From Sorex araneus (taxonomy: Eukaryota; Chordata; Mammalia; Eulipotyphla; Soricidae): a DNA stretch of 64,000 nt. The stretch covers positions 324,441,679 through 324,505,678 of the forward strand of contig NC_073303.1 of the NCBI RefSeq assembly GCF_027595985.1. Reading direction: 5' to 3'. The notes below the pieces were generated by a model. The model did no database searches and was not told the origin of the DNA. It saw only the letters and a program-made list of their open reading frames with translations. A program made the position numbers and the translations under genes. Below, piece after piece: positions 55,203-64,000 of this stretch. The stretch's first letter is position 1, and every line of letters begins with the position of its first letter.

Positions 55203-56115
55203 CTGTCAGGTGCACGGGACGGAGGTTTGGTTTGTCCATTTTTAGTTTTATTTTATTTTTTTGACATAAAAAAAGAAAGGATGAGAAGGTAGGGCATGGG
55301 GAAGAGGGGATAAAGAAAACCAGAAAATGGGTAAGGTTGATGGTTGGACAAAACTACCAGATGCAGAGAAAGCGTGAATAGAAGAGCCAAATTCAACACG
55401 ATGGCATAAGAGAATGAAGAGAACAGAAGCAAAATGCTGACCGGGCAAAAGAAATAGATGGGCATAAAGATCTGAAAAGCGAACAAAGCGAGGGGGGAAG
55501 GGGGGAGATGAGGAAGACGCACATGCAGTGGGATGCAGTCTGGGACCACCGCAAGCACGCTGCCCACCAAGGGTACGGGCAAGGCTCCTCCTTCCTGGCT
55601 TGTGGTCACGCGGCAAAGCCATCATCCAGGGCAGCACCCGAGGGCGAGGCATAGGAAAGCGGTCCATGGGAGCTACGCCCTTTGACTCCCCTCCGCCCCA
55701 GGCGGGCAGCAGGGCTGACAGTGAGATTTTCCATCCAAACCATCCTTCTCCCAGCAGCGTGCACCTCTCTCCCGCTTCTGGCTCATCTTCCCGCGGGGGT
55801 GCAGGGGTCTGGCTGCCTAGGGCCCCTTAGGCCTGCACCGCGCCCTCTGGCAGGAAGCCCGATCGAGTCTGCTAAGGATCCTGACTGTGAAGCGAGTTTG
55901 TATAAAACTTCTCTTTGCTTCTTCATTGGGCTAGTTGGTCACCCTGGACGCCAACAGAGGAGGAAGGCTGGACTGCGCCGGTCCCTAGCTCTTCCGTTGG
56001 GATTAGCCTTGTATCATGAGGGAGGATCTCTAAGCAAGAGCAGCAGTGCAGTCAAAACGGGAGAGGAAAAAGGAAAAAAAAACCAGGAAATACAAAGAAA
56101 ACGTCAAAGCAAAAA

Positions 56116-56138
56116 ATAAATAAATAAATAAATAAAAG
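56116..56138. repeat. (AAAT)n microsatellite
   Basis: AAATAAATAAATAAATAAATAA run in the short intron. Confidence 0.9.
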
Positions 56139-56201
56139 AAACGCAGCCAATAGAAAGGATTTGGTTGACACTTGAGGCTTTAGTACAATGCAGGTTTGAA
56201 A

Positions 56202-56306
56202 TCATAACCGAGCAGCCGTGAGCAGAATGAGTTCGAGTGCAGCAATGCCAGCAAGGAGGAGGAAGAGCAAAACGGAGCAGGGGGGCAGCGCTGGGAGTCC
56301 CCTTAC
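56202..56306 (-). CDS. MTCL1: Possible alternative C-terminal tail of MTCL1 by intron retention (hydrophobic helix)
   Basis: If the donor at 56306 is not used, the reading frame continues for 34 codons to a TGA at 56204-56202. After a short [10 protein letters not shown] linker the tail contains [19 protein letters not shown], about 19 uncharged or hydrophobic residues with one Glu, then TAARL and stop. This resembles a tail anchor, a single membrane helix within about 25 residues of the C terminus. From memory, the paralogue MTCL3/SOGA3 ends at the same point of the family with a predicted C-terminal membrane helix, which would make this a conserved short isoform rather than chance. AATAAA signals on this strand at about 55247-55257, inside the same intron, could end such a transcript. 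Use of this tail is inference; no transcript was seen. Confidence 0.45.
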   Translation of the reverse strand, partial: VRGLPALPPCSVLLFLLLAGIAALELILLTAARL

Positions 56307-57599
56307 CTGCAGGTCCGGGACCAGCTCCTTCCCCAGGGTCCCGACGGGAGAGTCCCGGGACACGGAGGTCATGGTGGAGAGAAAGCTAGAAGACTCTGAG
56401 AGCTGGGGCAGAGGGGACAGGCCGTCCCCGATCCGGTTCACCTGTTCCAAGAAGGCCCGAAGTTCCTTCCTGAAAGCCTTCATCCTCACGTTGATGGTCC
56501 CGAGCAGCTGGGGCTCGCTCTTGCTCCCTTCGCCCTTGCCCCCTGTGCCCTGGGCGTCAGGCCCCGGCGAGGACTCGCCGCCGCCCGCCAGCCCCACGTC
56601 GGCATCGAAGCCGGCGGTGTCTGTGATGAGCCGCTCCACGCTCCGCTCCAGCCGCTCCGCCTCGTGCCTGATGCTCACCAGGCACTCCGAGCCCTCCCGG
56701 GCCCGCGCCAGCTCCGCGGGACACGGCTCGCCGCCGCTGCTGAAGCCCGACGTCTTCTCGAACGTCTCCTCCGAGTCGCTCTCGCCGCCGATCGGCCCCT
56801 CCCGCTTGGGCTGGGCCAGGCGGCCTTCCTCGCCGTCGCTCTCCTTCTTGCCGGCGTCGCTGTCGCCGTCGCTGTCCCGGGGGCTGGGGCCGTGCAGGCC
56901 CAGGTGTGCCGCCAGGTCATAGCGCTGGACGTTGGAGAGCAGCACGCGGTTCTCGTACTGCAGCTTCAGCACTTTCCCGCTCAGCTCGCTGATCTGCAGG
57001 CGGGCTGACTTCAGCTCCTCCTGCAGCGGCGCCGGCGCGGCACCCTTGCCCACGCTGTCGCCCAGCCACCCCGGCTCCGGGCCAAACTTGAACTTGCTCA
57101 GCTCATGGGTCAACTGCCGGTTGTGGTCTTCGATTTCTGCTATGGATCTCCGGAGTAGCTCGGCCTCCTCCTCCACAAACTGCAGGTGTCGGCGGAGCTC
57201 CGCGGAGGACTCCAGGGAGTCCCCGAAGGGTGAGGTAGGAATACTGGCCATGTGCTCCCGGCCGGGCCCCTCCCGCTCACACTGACCCCGCAGGTCCTCC
57301 ATCTCGGCCTTGAGGCCTCGGTTCTCCACCTCCAGCTCCACGATCTTCCGCCCCAAGATGTTGGCCTCTTCCTCCACCAGCTTCAGCCGAAGCTTCAGCT
57401 CAGCCTCCCTGGTGCTGGGGGGCCCACCGGCTTCACCCGTGGGCAGTGGGCTGTCCACATCGCCGTAGAGGGCCTTGTACTTCTGGAGTTCCTGTTCCAG
57501 CTCGTCCTTCTCCCTCCCCAGCTTGGCCATCTTTTTGCGCATCAGGGATCCTTCCTCTTTGGCAAACTGTAGCTGGCACTTCAAATCGGCACTGTCATC
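56307..57599 (-). CDS. MTCL1: MTCL1 large coiled-coil exon, 431 codons
   Basis: This is the largest exon here: 1293 nt, phase 0 at both ends, opening [16 protein letters not shown] and closing GKELVPDLQ. The acceptor is TTCTTCCCTGGCAG and the donor CTGCAG/GTAAGG. It carries the conserved core of the SOGA/MTCL family. Heptad-rich segments lie at about exon residues 1-50 ([14 protein letters not shown]), 65-110 ([20 protein letters not shown]), 135-175 ([20 protein letters not shown]) and 195-235 ([20 protein letters not shown]). Next comes an acidic serine-rich linker ([16 protein letters not shown]), then a final helix ([20 protein letters not shown]). These coils mediate self-association and, in the family, PAR1b/MARK binding. 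The middle third is CpG-dense. The frame stays open past the donor for 34 more codons; see the separate entry at 56202-56306. Confidence 0.97.
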
Positions 57600-57706
57600 C
57601 TGCCAGGGAAGAACAGCCCGGGAGAAGGGTTATTTGAAAATACCAAATGTTCATGTTTTTCATGATTTCCCTTGCACCTCGCCCCCAACACACGGACGCA
57701 CATACA

Positions 57707-57708
57707 CG

Positions 57709-57739
<31 letters not shown>

Positions 57740-57740
57740 C
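57707..57740. repeat. (CA)n microsatellite with CG interruptions
   Basis: CACACGCGCGCACACACAC run about 110 nt from the acceptor of the exon at 57599. Confidence 0.9.
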
Positions 57741-59689
57741 AATCTTCCCATGATGCACTAAGTTCCATGTAGAAAGGGCCAAGACAAAGGCCAGGGGACG
57801 AGGTGAGGCCTCCGGTCTGCTGCTTTGTCACAGAAATAAAAGAAACCACAAAATTAGTTCGGGGGAGATGTGCACATGAAGAACCTCATCCGAGTGACGA
57901 AGGAGGCAAGGTAAATGAAATGAAACTGCCTGCCCCCGCAGTGATGGAGGGACCCGTCATGGCTCGGGGAACCTAGTAGGGCTAATCAGCAGCACCACCG
58001 AGGCACCAGCGCCAGGCTAGGAAGACGCTGCCATGCCTACTTCTGCCCACTGTTCTGGCTTCCTCCAGAGGCACCCCCAGCCCCCGTCCCACAGCCGCCC
58101 CTGGGGTGAGGAGGGCAGGGGCCTGCTTGGGTGGACAGTGAGTTGTGGGGCACAGCAGCTTACCAGCCCTCCTCCTCCTCTCTCCCTGTTCCCAACATAG
58201 CACAAGGATGACAGGAGGACAAAAAAATGAGATGGAAGGAATGAGGGGGGGGCTTTGGAGGCCACGGTGCTGAGTAAGTGTGAAGAGCTGACGGTTAGTA
58301 TAAATCAGATGCTGCAAACCTAAATGGCCGGGTCACTCACAACCTCTTTTGCCATGCAAGTGCAACTTCTGAGCCTTTGGTTACTCTCCGCTCCCTTTAG
58401 TTGCTGTAACAGAGCAGGAAATTAAACTCAGACACCCAATGCAAGGAATTAGTGTTTCAAAACCTGAGAAGTGGCTCTCACTGGCAACCTAGAGATTTCT
58501 GGGGGGACCCCCCCATAGGGCCTCTGAGCTGTGAAAGGCCCACACCCGCTTGGCTGGGGTCAATCTAGAAGGCACTTTGTGGGCCAGCGACCAAGGCAGC
58601 TCTGTCTTCCTGGGTTCTCGGATTCTGTCCTACACAAATATTTCACTTTTCCTGAGTGAGGAAAATGGCCAGTTTCAGCCATCCTTCCTTTTTCGGGGTT
58701 CTTGGGTGTTTAAATAGGTGGTAGCGGTCAGTGACTCTGAGGTGTCACACAGAGAAACACAACGTGTTCTATGATTGTCAAGCCCCGTGGGCCCCAGCGA
58801 TGGAGCCGACAGCAAAGCCAATGTCTGGAAACAGAGATGAATTGTGGCAGCCCATCCTTTTGGTCCTGCAGAGCTGATCAGCTTTCCTGCTCAGAGAAAT
58901 GGGCTCATTCTCAGTCGTTTGCTTGCTGCAGACTTGCCCCTGGGCAGAGAAACATAGGAACACCTTTCCTCGGAGTCCCCCTGATTTTCCTGTTTCCATC
59001 TTGTAGAGACCTTCCCCTCCCCTCCTCAGCACGATCCCATGGAAGGAGAAAATAATGTCACAAGGAAGACAGGGAAAGTCTAAAGCCAACTGGGAGTGGC
59101 CCTGTACCCGAAGGACAATTTTCCTGCCACCAGCCTCATGACAAAGGACCATACCATCCTGCTGGGTTTGGGGTGAAAGATGAATACCCCTCCTGCCCCT
59201 CCCACCCCTTCTGTCCAGGGTACCAGGTGCTGACTGAGAGCCTGTCCCATCATGTGCTCAGCTGGGACCTCCCTCAATCATAAGATCATGGTGAAGGTCA
59301 AAGGAAATATCAGCTAGCATATCTGAACACCCTGCAATGAGACCTCCTTTGTCTGAAATCCAGTTCTTATTGGGGAGAGGTCAGTCACTCTGCTTTTCTC
59401 CTCCTCTGTGAGATATAAATGTCACAAGAGGACAGTGTGGTCTTGTGTCCTGAGAACTTATCACGTTCAGGTTTGGTTTGTTTCGGGGTTGGCAGATAGA
59501 AGAAGAGCTTCTGTGCCCAAGTGAACAGCAAGGTGCCCACTTTGCCCACAAAGGACAAATCAGGTTCTCATTGTTGGTCATTATTTTAAAGGGCCGGCCT
59601 AAACTTCAAAAGATATTTTCTTTAATATCCACTCTGAAGGAAAAGCATGCCTTTATTCTTTCTGCTGAATACATGCATATATGTTACTG

Positions 59690-59850
59690 TTGGGGGGAGG
59701 AGCACACCCAGTGGTGCTCAGGCTTACTCCTGACTCTGCACTCAGAAATCACTCTGGCAGGCTCAGGGGACCAAAAAGGATGCTGGACCTCTGTTGGCTG
59801 CATGAAAGGCAAGCGCCCTACTCGTTTACCCATTCATGTTTACCAGCCCA
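59690..59850 (-). mobile_element. SOR-type SINE, diverged
   Basis: AGTGGTGCTCAGGCTTACTC, CTCTGCACTCAGAAATCACT, TGAAAGGCAAGCGCCCTACT. Confidence 0.8.
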
Positions 59851-62595
59851 ATTTCTTACAACTTTCAAAAGGACAACAATCAAAAGCACCTTTTTAATTT
59901 TGGGACACAGATTTGCAAGGCGTTCCAAAAGAGTGAGATCTATGCTTTCCACTTGAAGGCACTAATATACATATAGTAATATAGACAGAGTCAAGTTTCT
60001 TGGACTTTGAAAAAATTAGTTGGGGGAGTGAAAAGCTTGGTCCCCTTATTAACTCAGGAGCCACCGTTGCTCCTTGGTCCCAAACTGACCCCATCTCCGG
60101 AAGCATGGAAATTCAGCTCCATGCTGAGGGCTGTAGCAGGGATCTGGGGACAAAGTTGCTGCCACAGAGCTCATCTATCCTCTGGAAACCTCAGGGTTGA
60201 ACCCTCGGTTGGCAGGTCACTTGCCGTGACCAGTGAATGCCCAGACCTTCCATCCACAGAGGCTGGGAAAGGTCACACAAGGGACAGTTGCCTGCATCAG
60301 GGGAAGCTTTTATCTCAAACCAAGATTTAGGGTGTTTAAGTGATCTCTCCTGGGGAACTTTCCCTAAAATTTGAACTGAGAAATTGGGGAAAGGAGAAGG
60401 ACTCTGAGAGGTACAGGGGACTGCCCTGGGGCATCTGAAACAATAGGTTGTAAGTACTTATCTGCACCCCCTGAATGAGGTACAAAATCCTGACCTCCTG
60501 CCCTCGCAAAAACTTAAAGTTGCTTTGATTTCTAGAAACAGGGGCCTTGGCATCTTGCCCCTTTCACCAAAGACCCCCATTTACTCCTTACCCATCTGAC
60601 TGTAAACCAGAACCAGGATGCTCTCCCAGCTCCGTGCTGCTAAATTCCCATCGCAATGAAAAGAAGCGTGATTTCTACGACCTACCATACGAGTTACCCA
60701 TTCACAGATTACCTGTGGATTGAGAACACATCTCAAAAAAGTCTTCTTGTTCCTTAAAGAAAGAAAGTGTATGCCCACCGGAGTTCTAACATAATGAAAG
60801 CATGCCGCCATTCCTACCAACACCCATGCACGCCCCAGCCTGCCACCAACGCTGAAGCTGAGAGAGAATGTGTATTTAATGAAAGGGTCAGACTTCCTCA
60901 CTCGGGGGGTGACTAGAATCCTAGGGTGGCAGAGGGGAGCCAAGGGCAATGGGAGGTAGAAGAGAGTGAGCTCAGGCTGTGTGTGTGTGGGGGGGGGGGG
61001 GTTGGGGAAAACAGTGGCTATCCCTCCAAATAAGATGGGGACTCCCAGTCTCAGCAAAGGCAGAGGGAGGTTGGATACTCATCTTGTAACCATCAACGTT
61101 CTAGCACTCTCCCCAGACCCATGGAGAGGTCTCAGCCAGACCCTAACCTCAGGCTATCAGAGGAGATCACTGACTGTCACCAGGAACGTGTCATGACAGT
61201 GGAACGTGGACTCAGAGTATCCTATTGCAGGCAGAGAGGGCAAGCATGACATGGAGGGGAGGACGCACACAGGACCACCGCCACCAGCTGAAAAGGCCTT
61301 GCCAAGCAGCAGAAATATATCATGATGGGTATATATTCTTCGGCTTGCAAGTCAGATGTCTAGCCAGCACCCCAAGCGCTGGCTGCTCGCATTCCTACCT
61401 TGCGCCGGGGTGCCAGTTTCCTTTGAGTTTTGGTTGCAGACCTGCAGTTCCCAAGGCGCTCCACTCCACCACTCTGCTGAACAGAAACTCCTTGCTCAAT
61501 GACACTGCAGGCCGAGGGGAGACTTAACCCAATTCCCAGTGCCCAGGGGGCCTCTAGGGCCACAGCAGAAGACAATGCCAGGCTGTTGGTACTGTAATAG
61601 GGCTGCGGTTTCCTTTAAGGAGAAGGTCTTCCTTGGCCAGAAGCTAGTCAGAGAAGACATGCCTGACCCCAGGAGAAGGGGGAGGGATTCTCACTGCCCT
61701 GCTGTTAAGGTGCCCGTGTGAGCCTTGGGGGTGGGGGAGGGGAAGTCCATCTTTAGCCTTTCTACTCCTCACCAGGCCGGGCCTCCTGGCAGGACAATCT
61801 AGGCCCCCATGAGTTTGGAGAATGGAGACACCCCAGGGGACTGAGTGTGGAATCTTTAGGGCAGGCCAGCTCAGGTCTCTCAGCTCTCTAATTACTACTG
61901 GTTCTGAGAGTTCAGGGACTTGATATCCCAATAATACCTTTGTTCTCTCCAACACCTAATACTAGTAATAAGCTGTTTTATTTGTCTTAAAAAAATAAAA
62001 AAAAAAAACAAGAAGAAAGGAATCCAGGAAAACTTTCAGAAAAGCTGCTAAAATTCTGAAGATAACATACATACTACGAACATAGAAAGGGCTAAGCTTT
62101 TACCAACTTTAACCGGTAATATATTATTTTTCAATTTGAAAAATTGAAGTCATCATTCATCCTGTACATTGGGGGGTGTGTGGGGGGGGGAGCAATACAC
62201 AACATTCCAAACAATGCCTTAGGAAGACCCAACACCACAGCGGTGATATTATTTCACTGTGTGAACCACTGTGAAGGCCGAAATAGCATTCCCAGCCTGG
62301 GAGCGACAGAGCCCTTAGCTGTGCTGAGTTGTTTCACACAAAGTCATTCTGTCCTTGACTTTCTTGAAGAAATCACCCACTTATCAGTGGGAGAGACAAA
62401 GGGGAGGAGCCCTGGGTTTGGAAGGGAAAATGTTGACCTCTTGGAGTCTTTAAATGAATCCAATTTTATTTTTTTGAAAAGAGGAATGATGGAATATGGG
62501 GGGTGGGGGGCAGATAATGTCTCTTTGACTCCTTCAAAGGCAAAGCTAACCACTTTTTAAAGAAAATTCAAATAGAGGCAATTTCCCCTGCTTAC

Positions 62596-62655
62596 CTGGT
62601 TGAAGGTTTTCTTGTCTTTATACACTTCTCGGCTGCCTCTTCTTTTTAGGGAACT
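62596..62655 (-). CDS. MTCL1: MTCL1 internal coding exon, 20 codons (first in window)
   Basis: This 60-nt exon encodes SSLKRRGSREVYKDKKTFNQ in phase 0. It is too short to stand out as an open frame. I called it from its boundaries: a TTTTTCAG acceptor on the right side and a CAG/GTAAGC donor at 62596-62591. It joins in frame to [11 protein letters not shown] of the next exon, the order I remember for mammalian MTCL1. The peptide is strongly basic (9 Lys or Arg of 20) and sits between coiled-coil segments. MTCL1 crosslinks non-centrosomal microtubules and binds the polarity kinase PAR1b/MARK2. The acceptor could instead be used 2 nt further in (TTCAGAG), but only the stated one keeps the frame. 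Confidence 0.85.
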
Positions 62656-62916
62656 CTGAAAAAGATCCAAGTGACATTCAGTTTCAGAAAGGTCCCATGT
62701 GGGAGCCAATGTGAGGCAGAGAATGCAGATAGTGGACAGACACTAATTTTTCCACTGGATTCAAGAAACCACTTTGATTGCTACTTTAGATGCAGTCGAA
62801 TAAGCATTGTGAAATCTTCAAATCCTAAGAGGCCAATAAATCCAGATGATAACATCTGGTGATATTCCTCAATTATTGACTTTCATGGAAATAAGAGCTT
62901 ATCTGCATCTTTTTCC

Positions 62917-63086
62917 CTTTTTTGGGTGGGGGCACACCCAGCAGTGCTTAGGGCTTACTCCTGGCTCTGCACTCACTGTTCATTTCTGATAGGGCTCAGG
63001 GGACCACATGGGGGTGCTGGAGATTGAACCTGGGTCTGCCGCATTCAAGGCAAGTGTTTTACCTACTGTACTATTACTCTAGCTCC
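62917..63086 (-). mobile_element. SOR-type SINE
   Basis: GGGGGCACACCCAGCAGTGC, TTAGGGCTTACTCCTGGCTC, GGAGATTGAACCTGGGTCTG, ending CTATTACTCTAGCTCC. Confidence 0.85.
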
Positions 63087-63153
63087 TTGAACAACAAAAA
63101 AAGAAAAATAGACCGAAGAAATATGTATTAAATATTAATAGTGATTATTTTCA

Positions 63154-63339
63154 TAGCACAGTGGATAGGACATTTGCCTTGCATGCGGCCGACCCGGGTT
63201 CGATTCCTCTACCCCTCTCTGAGAGTCCGGCAAGCTACCAAGAGTATCTCGGCCACACGGCAGAGCCTGGCAAGCTACCCGAGGTGTATTAGATATGCCA
63301 AAAACAGTAATAGCAAATCTCACAATGGAGACATTACTG
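63154..63339 (+). mobile_element. RTE-family SINE truncated at both ends, with target-site duplication
   Basis: Starts inside the head (TAGCACAGTGGATAGGACAT), has the B box GGTTCGATTCC and the second-family body GAGAGTCCGGCAAGCTACCA. It stops at GGAGACATTACTG, before the RTE-like terminal 30 bases. GATTATTTTCA flanks it (63143-63153, 63340-63350). Confidence 0.8.
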
Positions 63340-63376
63340 GATTATTTTCAAGTGACAGAATTATAGGTGAGTTTAG

Positions 63377-63514
63377 TTTTGGTTTTGGGACACCACCCAA
63401 TAGCGCTGGGGGTGTTTCCTGGTGGTGCTCTGGGGGGCCAGGCAGTGACAGGGATTAAACTCTACCCCTTCCAGGCAAATTATGTGCCAGTCCTTTCAGC
63501 TGCTTCTTGGGCCC
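63377..63514 (-). mobile_element. SOR-type SINE, diverged
   Basis: TTTTGGGACACCACCCAATA, TCCTGGTGGTGCTCTGGGGG, GACAGGGATTAAACTC. Confidence 0.6.
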
Positions 63515-63638
63515 TTTAATTTCTTTTGTTGGAACTTTTCCTGGGTTCCAGTCATCTGCAGTGAATATTATTTTGTTTGCAATTAAAATGATTTAAATAA
63601 TTTAAAATTATTTAAGTTATAAAAAAATTAAAGCTTGG

Positions 63639-64000
63639 GGACCCTCTGTGCCTAAAGACTTTGATTCCAGAGACCTAACACATTCGGGCATCCAGCGCAG
63701 CTTCTAATAGCAATGCACTGGGACTGCAAACTGGGCTGCAACTCTGTGCTGCCCGGGGGTGGATTTTTCCTCCCCACCCTGTCTTCCTGCACGGAAAACG
63801 GCGGCGGCGGCGGCACCCACATGGCAGGCGCCATCTTCTAAGAATCCTAACCCAGAGTTATTCGATTTTTACACTTGGGCTCCTAGGGACTCATGGGAAG
63901 GGGGTGTAACCTGCACGCCCTCCGCCCAGATAAATTCGGAGCTGCTGAGAGTGAAGCGGACCCTCTGCGCCTAAAGACTTTGATTCCAGAGACTTCTTAC
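63639..64000. repeat. CpG-rich repeat with 320-bp period (one full unit and the start of a second)
   Basis: GGACCCTCTGTGCCTAAAGA at 63639 recurs as GGACCCTCTGCGCCTAAAGA at 63959, and both continue CTTTGATTCCAGAGAC before the window ends. The unit contains a (GGC)n run and GGCGCCATCTTC, a match to the YY1 core (AAGATGGCGCC on the other strand). Its left border is abrupt, against AT-rich DNA. I cannot name it; a monomeric retroelement promoter is one option. Confidence 0.6.

Larger units (their letters stand above)
55203..56306 (-). other. MTCL1 intron (1104 nt), possible retained 3' end
   Basis: The first 105 nt extend the upstream reading frame (separate entry). The remainder has no SINE. 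It contains a (TTTA)n tract at 56116-56138, long pyrimidine runs on the minus strand, and AATAAA signals on the minus strand at about 55247-55257, 50 nt before the next exon. Confidence 0.55.
57600..62595 (-). other. MTCL1 intron (4996 nt)
   Basis: Mostly unique sequence. It contains a (CA)n microsatellite at 57707-57740 just upstream of the next exon, one old minus SINE at 59690-59850, G-runs at 60988-61000 and 62170-62190, and an A-run at 61987-62010. In 57741-59689 and 59851-62595 I see no gene or recognisable repeat; short open frames there lack conserved features. Confidence 0.6.
62656..64000 (-). other. MTCL1 intron upstream of the first exon in the window
   Basis: No coding exon was seen between 62656 and the right edge. 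The stretch holds one minus SOR-type SINE (62917-63086), one truncated plus SINE of the RTE-tailed type (63154-63339), one minus SINE (63377-63514), an AT-rich spacer (63515-63638) and the start of a CpG-rich 320-bp repeat (63639-64000). 62656-62916 holds nothing recognised. Confidence 0.6.

Noticed and set aside
55248..55667. 139-residue minus frame with hydrophobic stretches in the short MTCL1 intron
   Set aside because: Pyrimidine-rich intron sequence; no recognisable motif, no splice sites fitting the neighbouring exons.
56218..56922. 234-residue plus-strand open frame
   Set aside because: Antisense of the large MTCL1 coiled-coil exon; the minus-strand frame is clearly the real one.

Overview
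This is a piece of a mammalian nuclear genome. Two things show it: a multi-exon, intron-rich gene on the minus strand, and dozens of copies of a tRNA-derived SINE with a head reading GGGGCTGGAGCGATAGCAC, a B box GGTTCGATTCC and an A-rich tail. I recognise that SINE as the SOR-type family of red-toothed shrews, so the source is most likely Sorex (probably S. araneus). This species call rests on remembered repeat sequence, not on a search.

The one protein gene I can support is MTCL1 (microtubule crosslinking factor 1; SOGA2/KIAA0802), on the minus strand and entering from the right. Ten coding exons lie between 62655 and 15015. Each has AG/GT boundaries and together they make 3966 nt, exactly 1322 codons with no stop. 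All junctions are phase 0 except those around a 32-nt microexon (20447-20416), which are phase 0 before it and phase 2 after it. The N-terminal exons lie beyond position 64000. I could not find the final short coding exon and 3' UTR in 1-15014, so it is either unrecognised there or off the left edge. The central coiled-coil exons and the basic, Ser/Arg/Pro-rich C-terminal exon are intact.

The rest is intron and flank. About 45 SINE copies of mixed age are scattered through it, several with clear target-site duplications. There are also L1-like 3' ends with A-tails (48937-49880, 21534-21698, 23560-23700, and an inverted copy at 1-560), one ancient LTR (24440-25110), a MIR, many microsatellites, and a twin-primed RTE-type LINE insertion (31468-32413). 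Few or no SINEs occur at 8.0-13.7, 24.0-27.3, 40.0-41.9, 48-51.1 and 52-59.6 kb. The right edge (63639-64000) enters a CpG-rich repeat with a 320-bp period that may be a retroelement promoter array.

Three observations stand out. First, reading through the donor of the large coiled-coil exon adds a 34-residue tail with a strong hydrophobic helix, predicting a short tail-anchored MTCL1 form. Second, a second SINE family shares the tRNA head of the SOR SINE but ends in the 3' terminus of the RTE LINE present in this same window, so one SINE head seems to have been coupled to two retrotransposition machineries. Third, the RTE copy is a well-preserved twin-priming product with a 12-bp target-site duplication.
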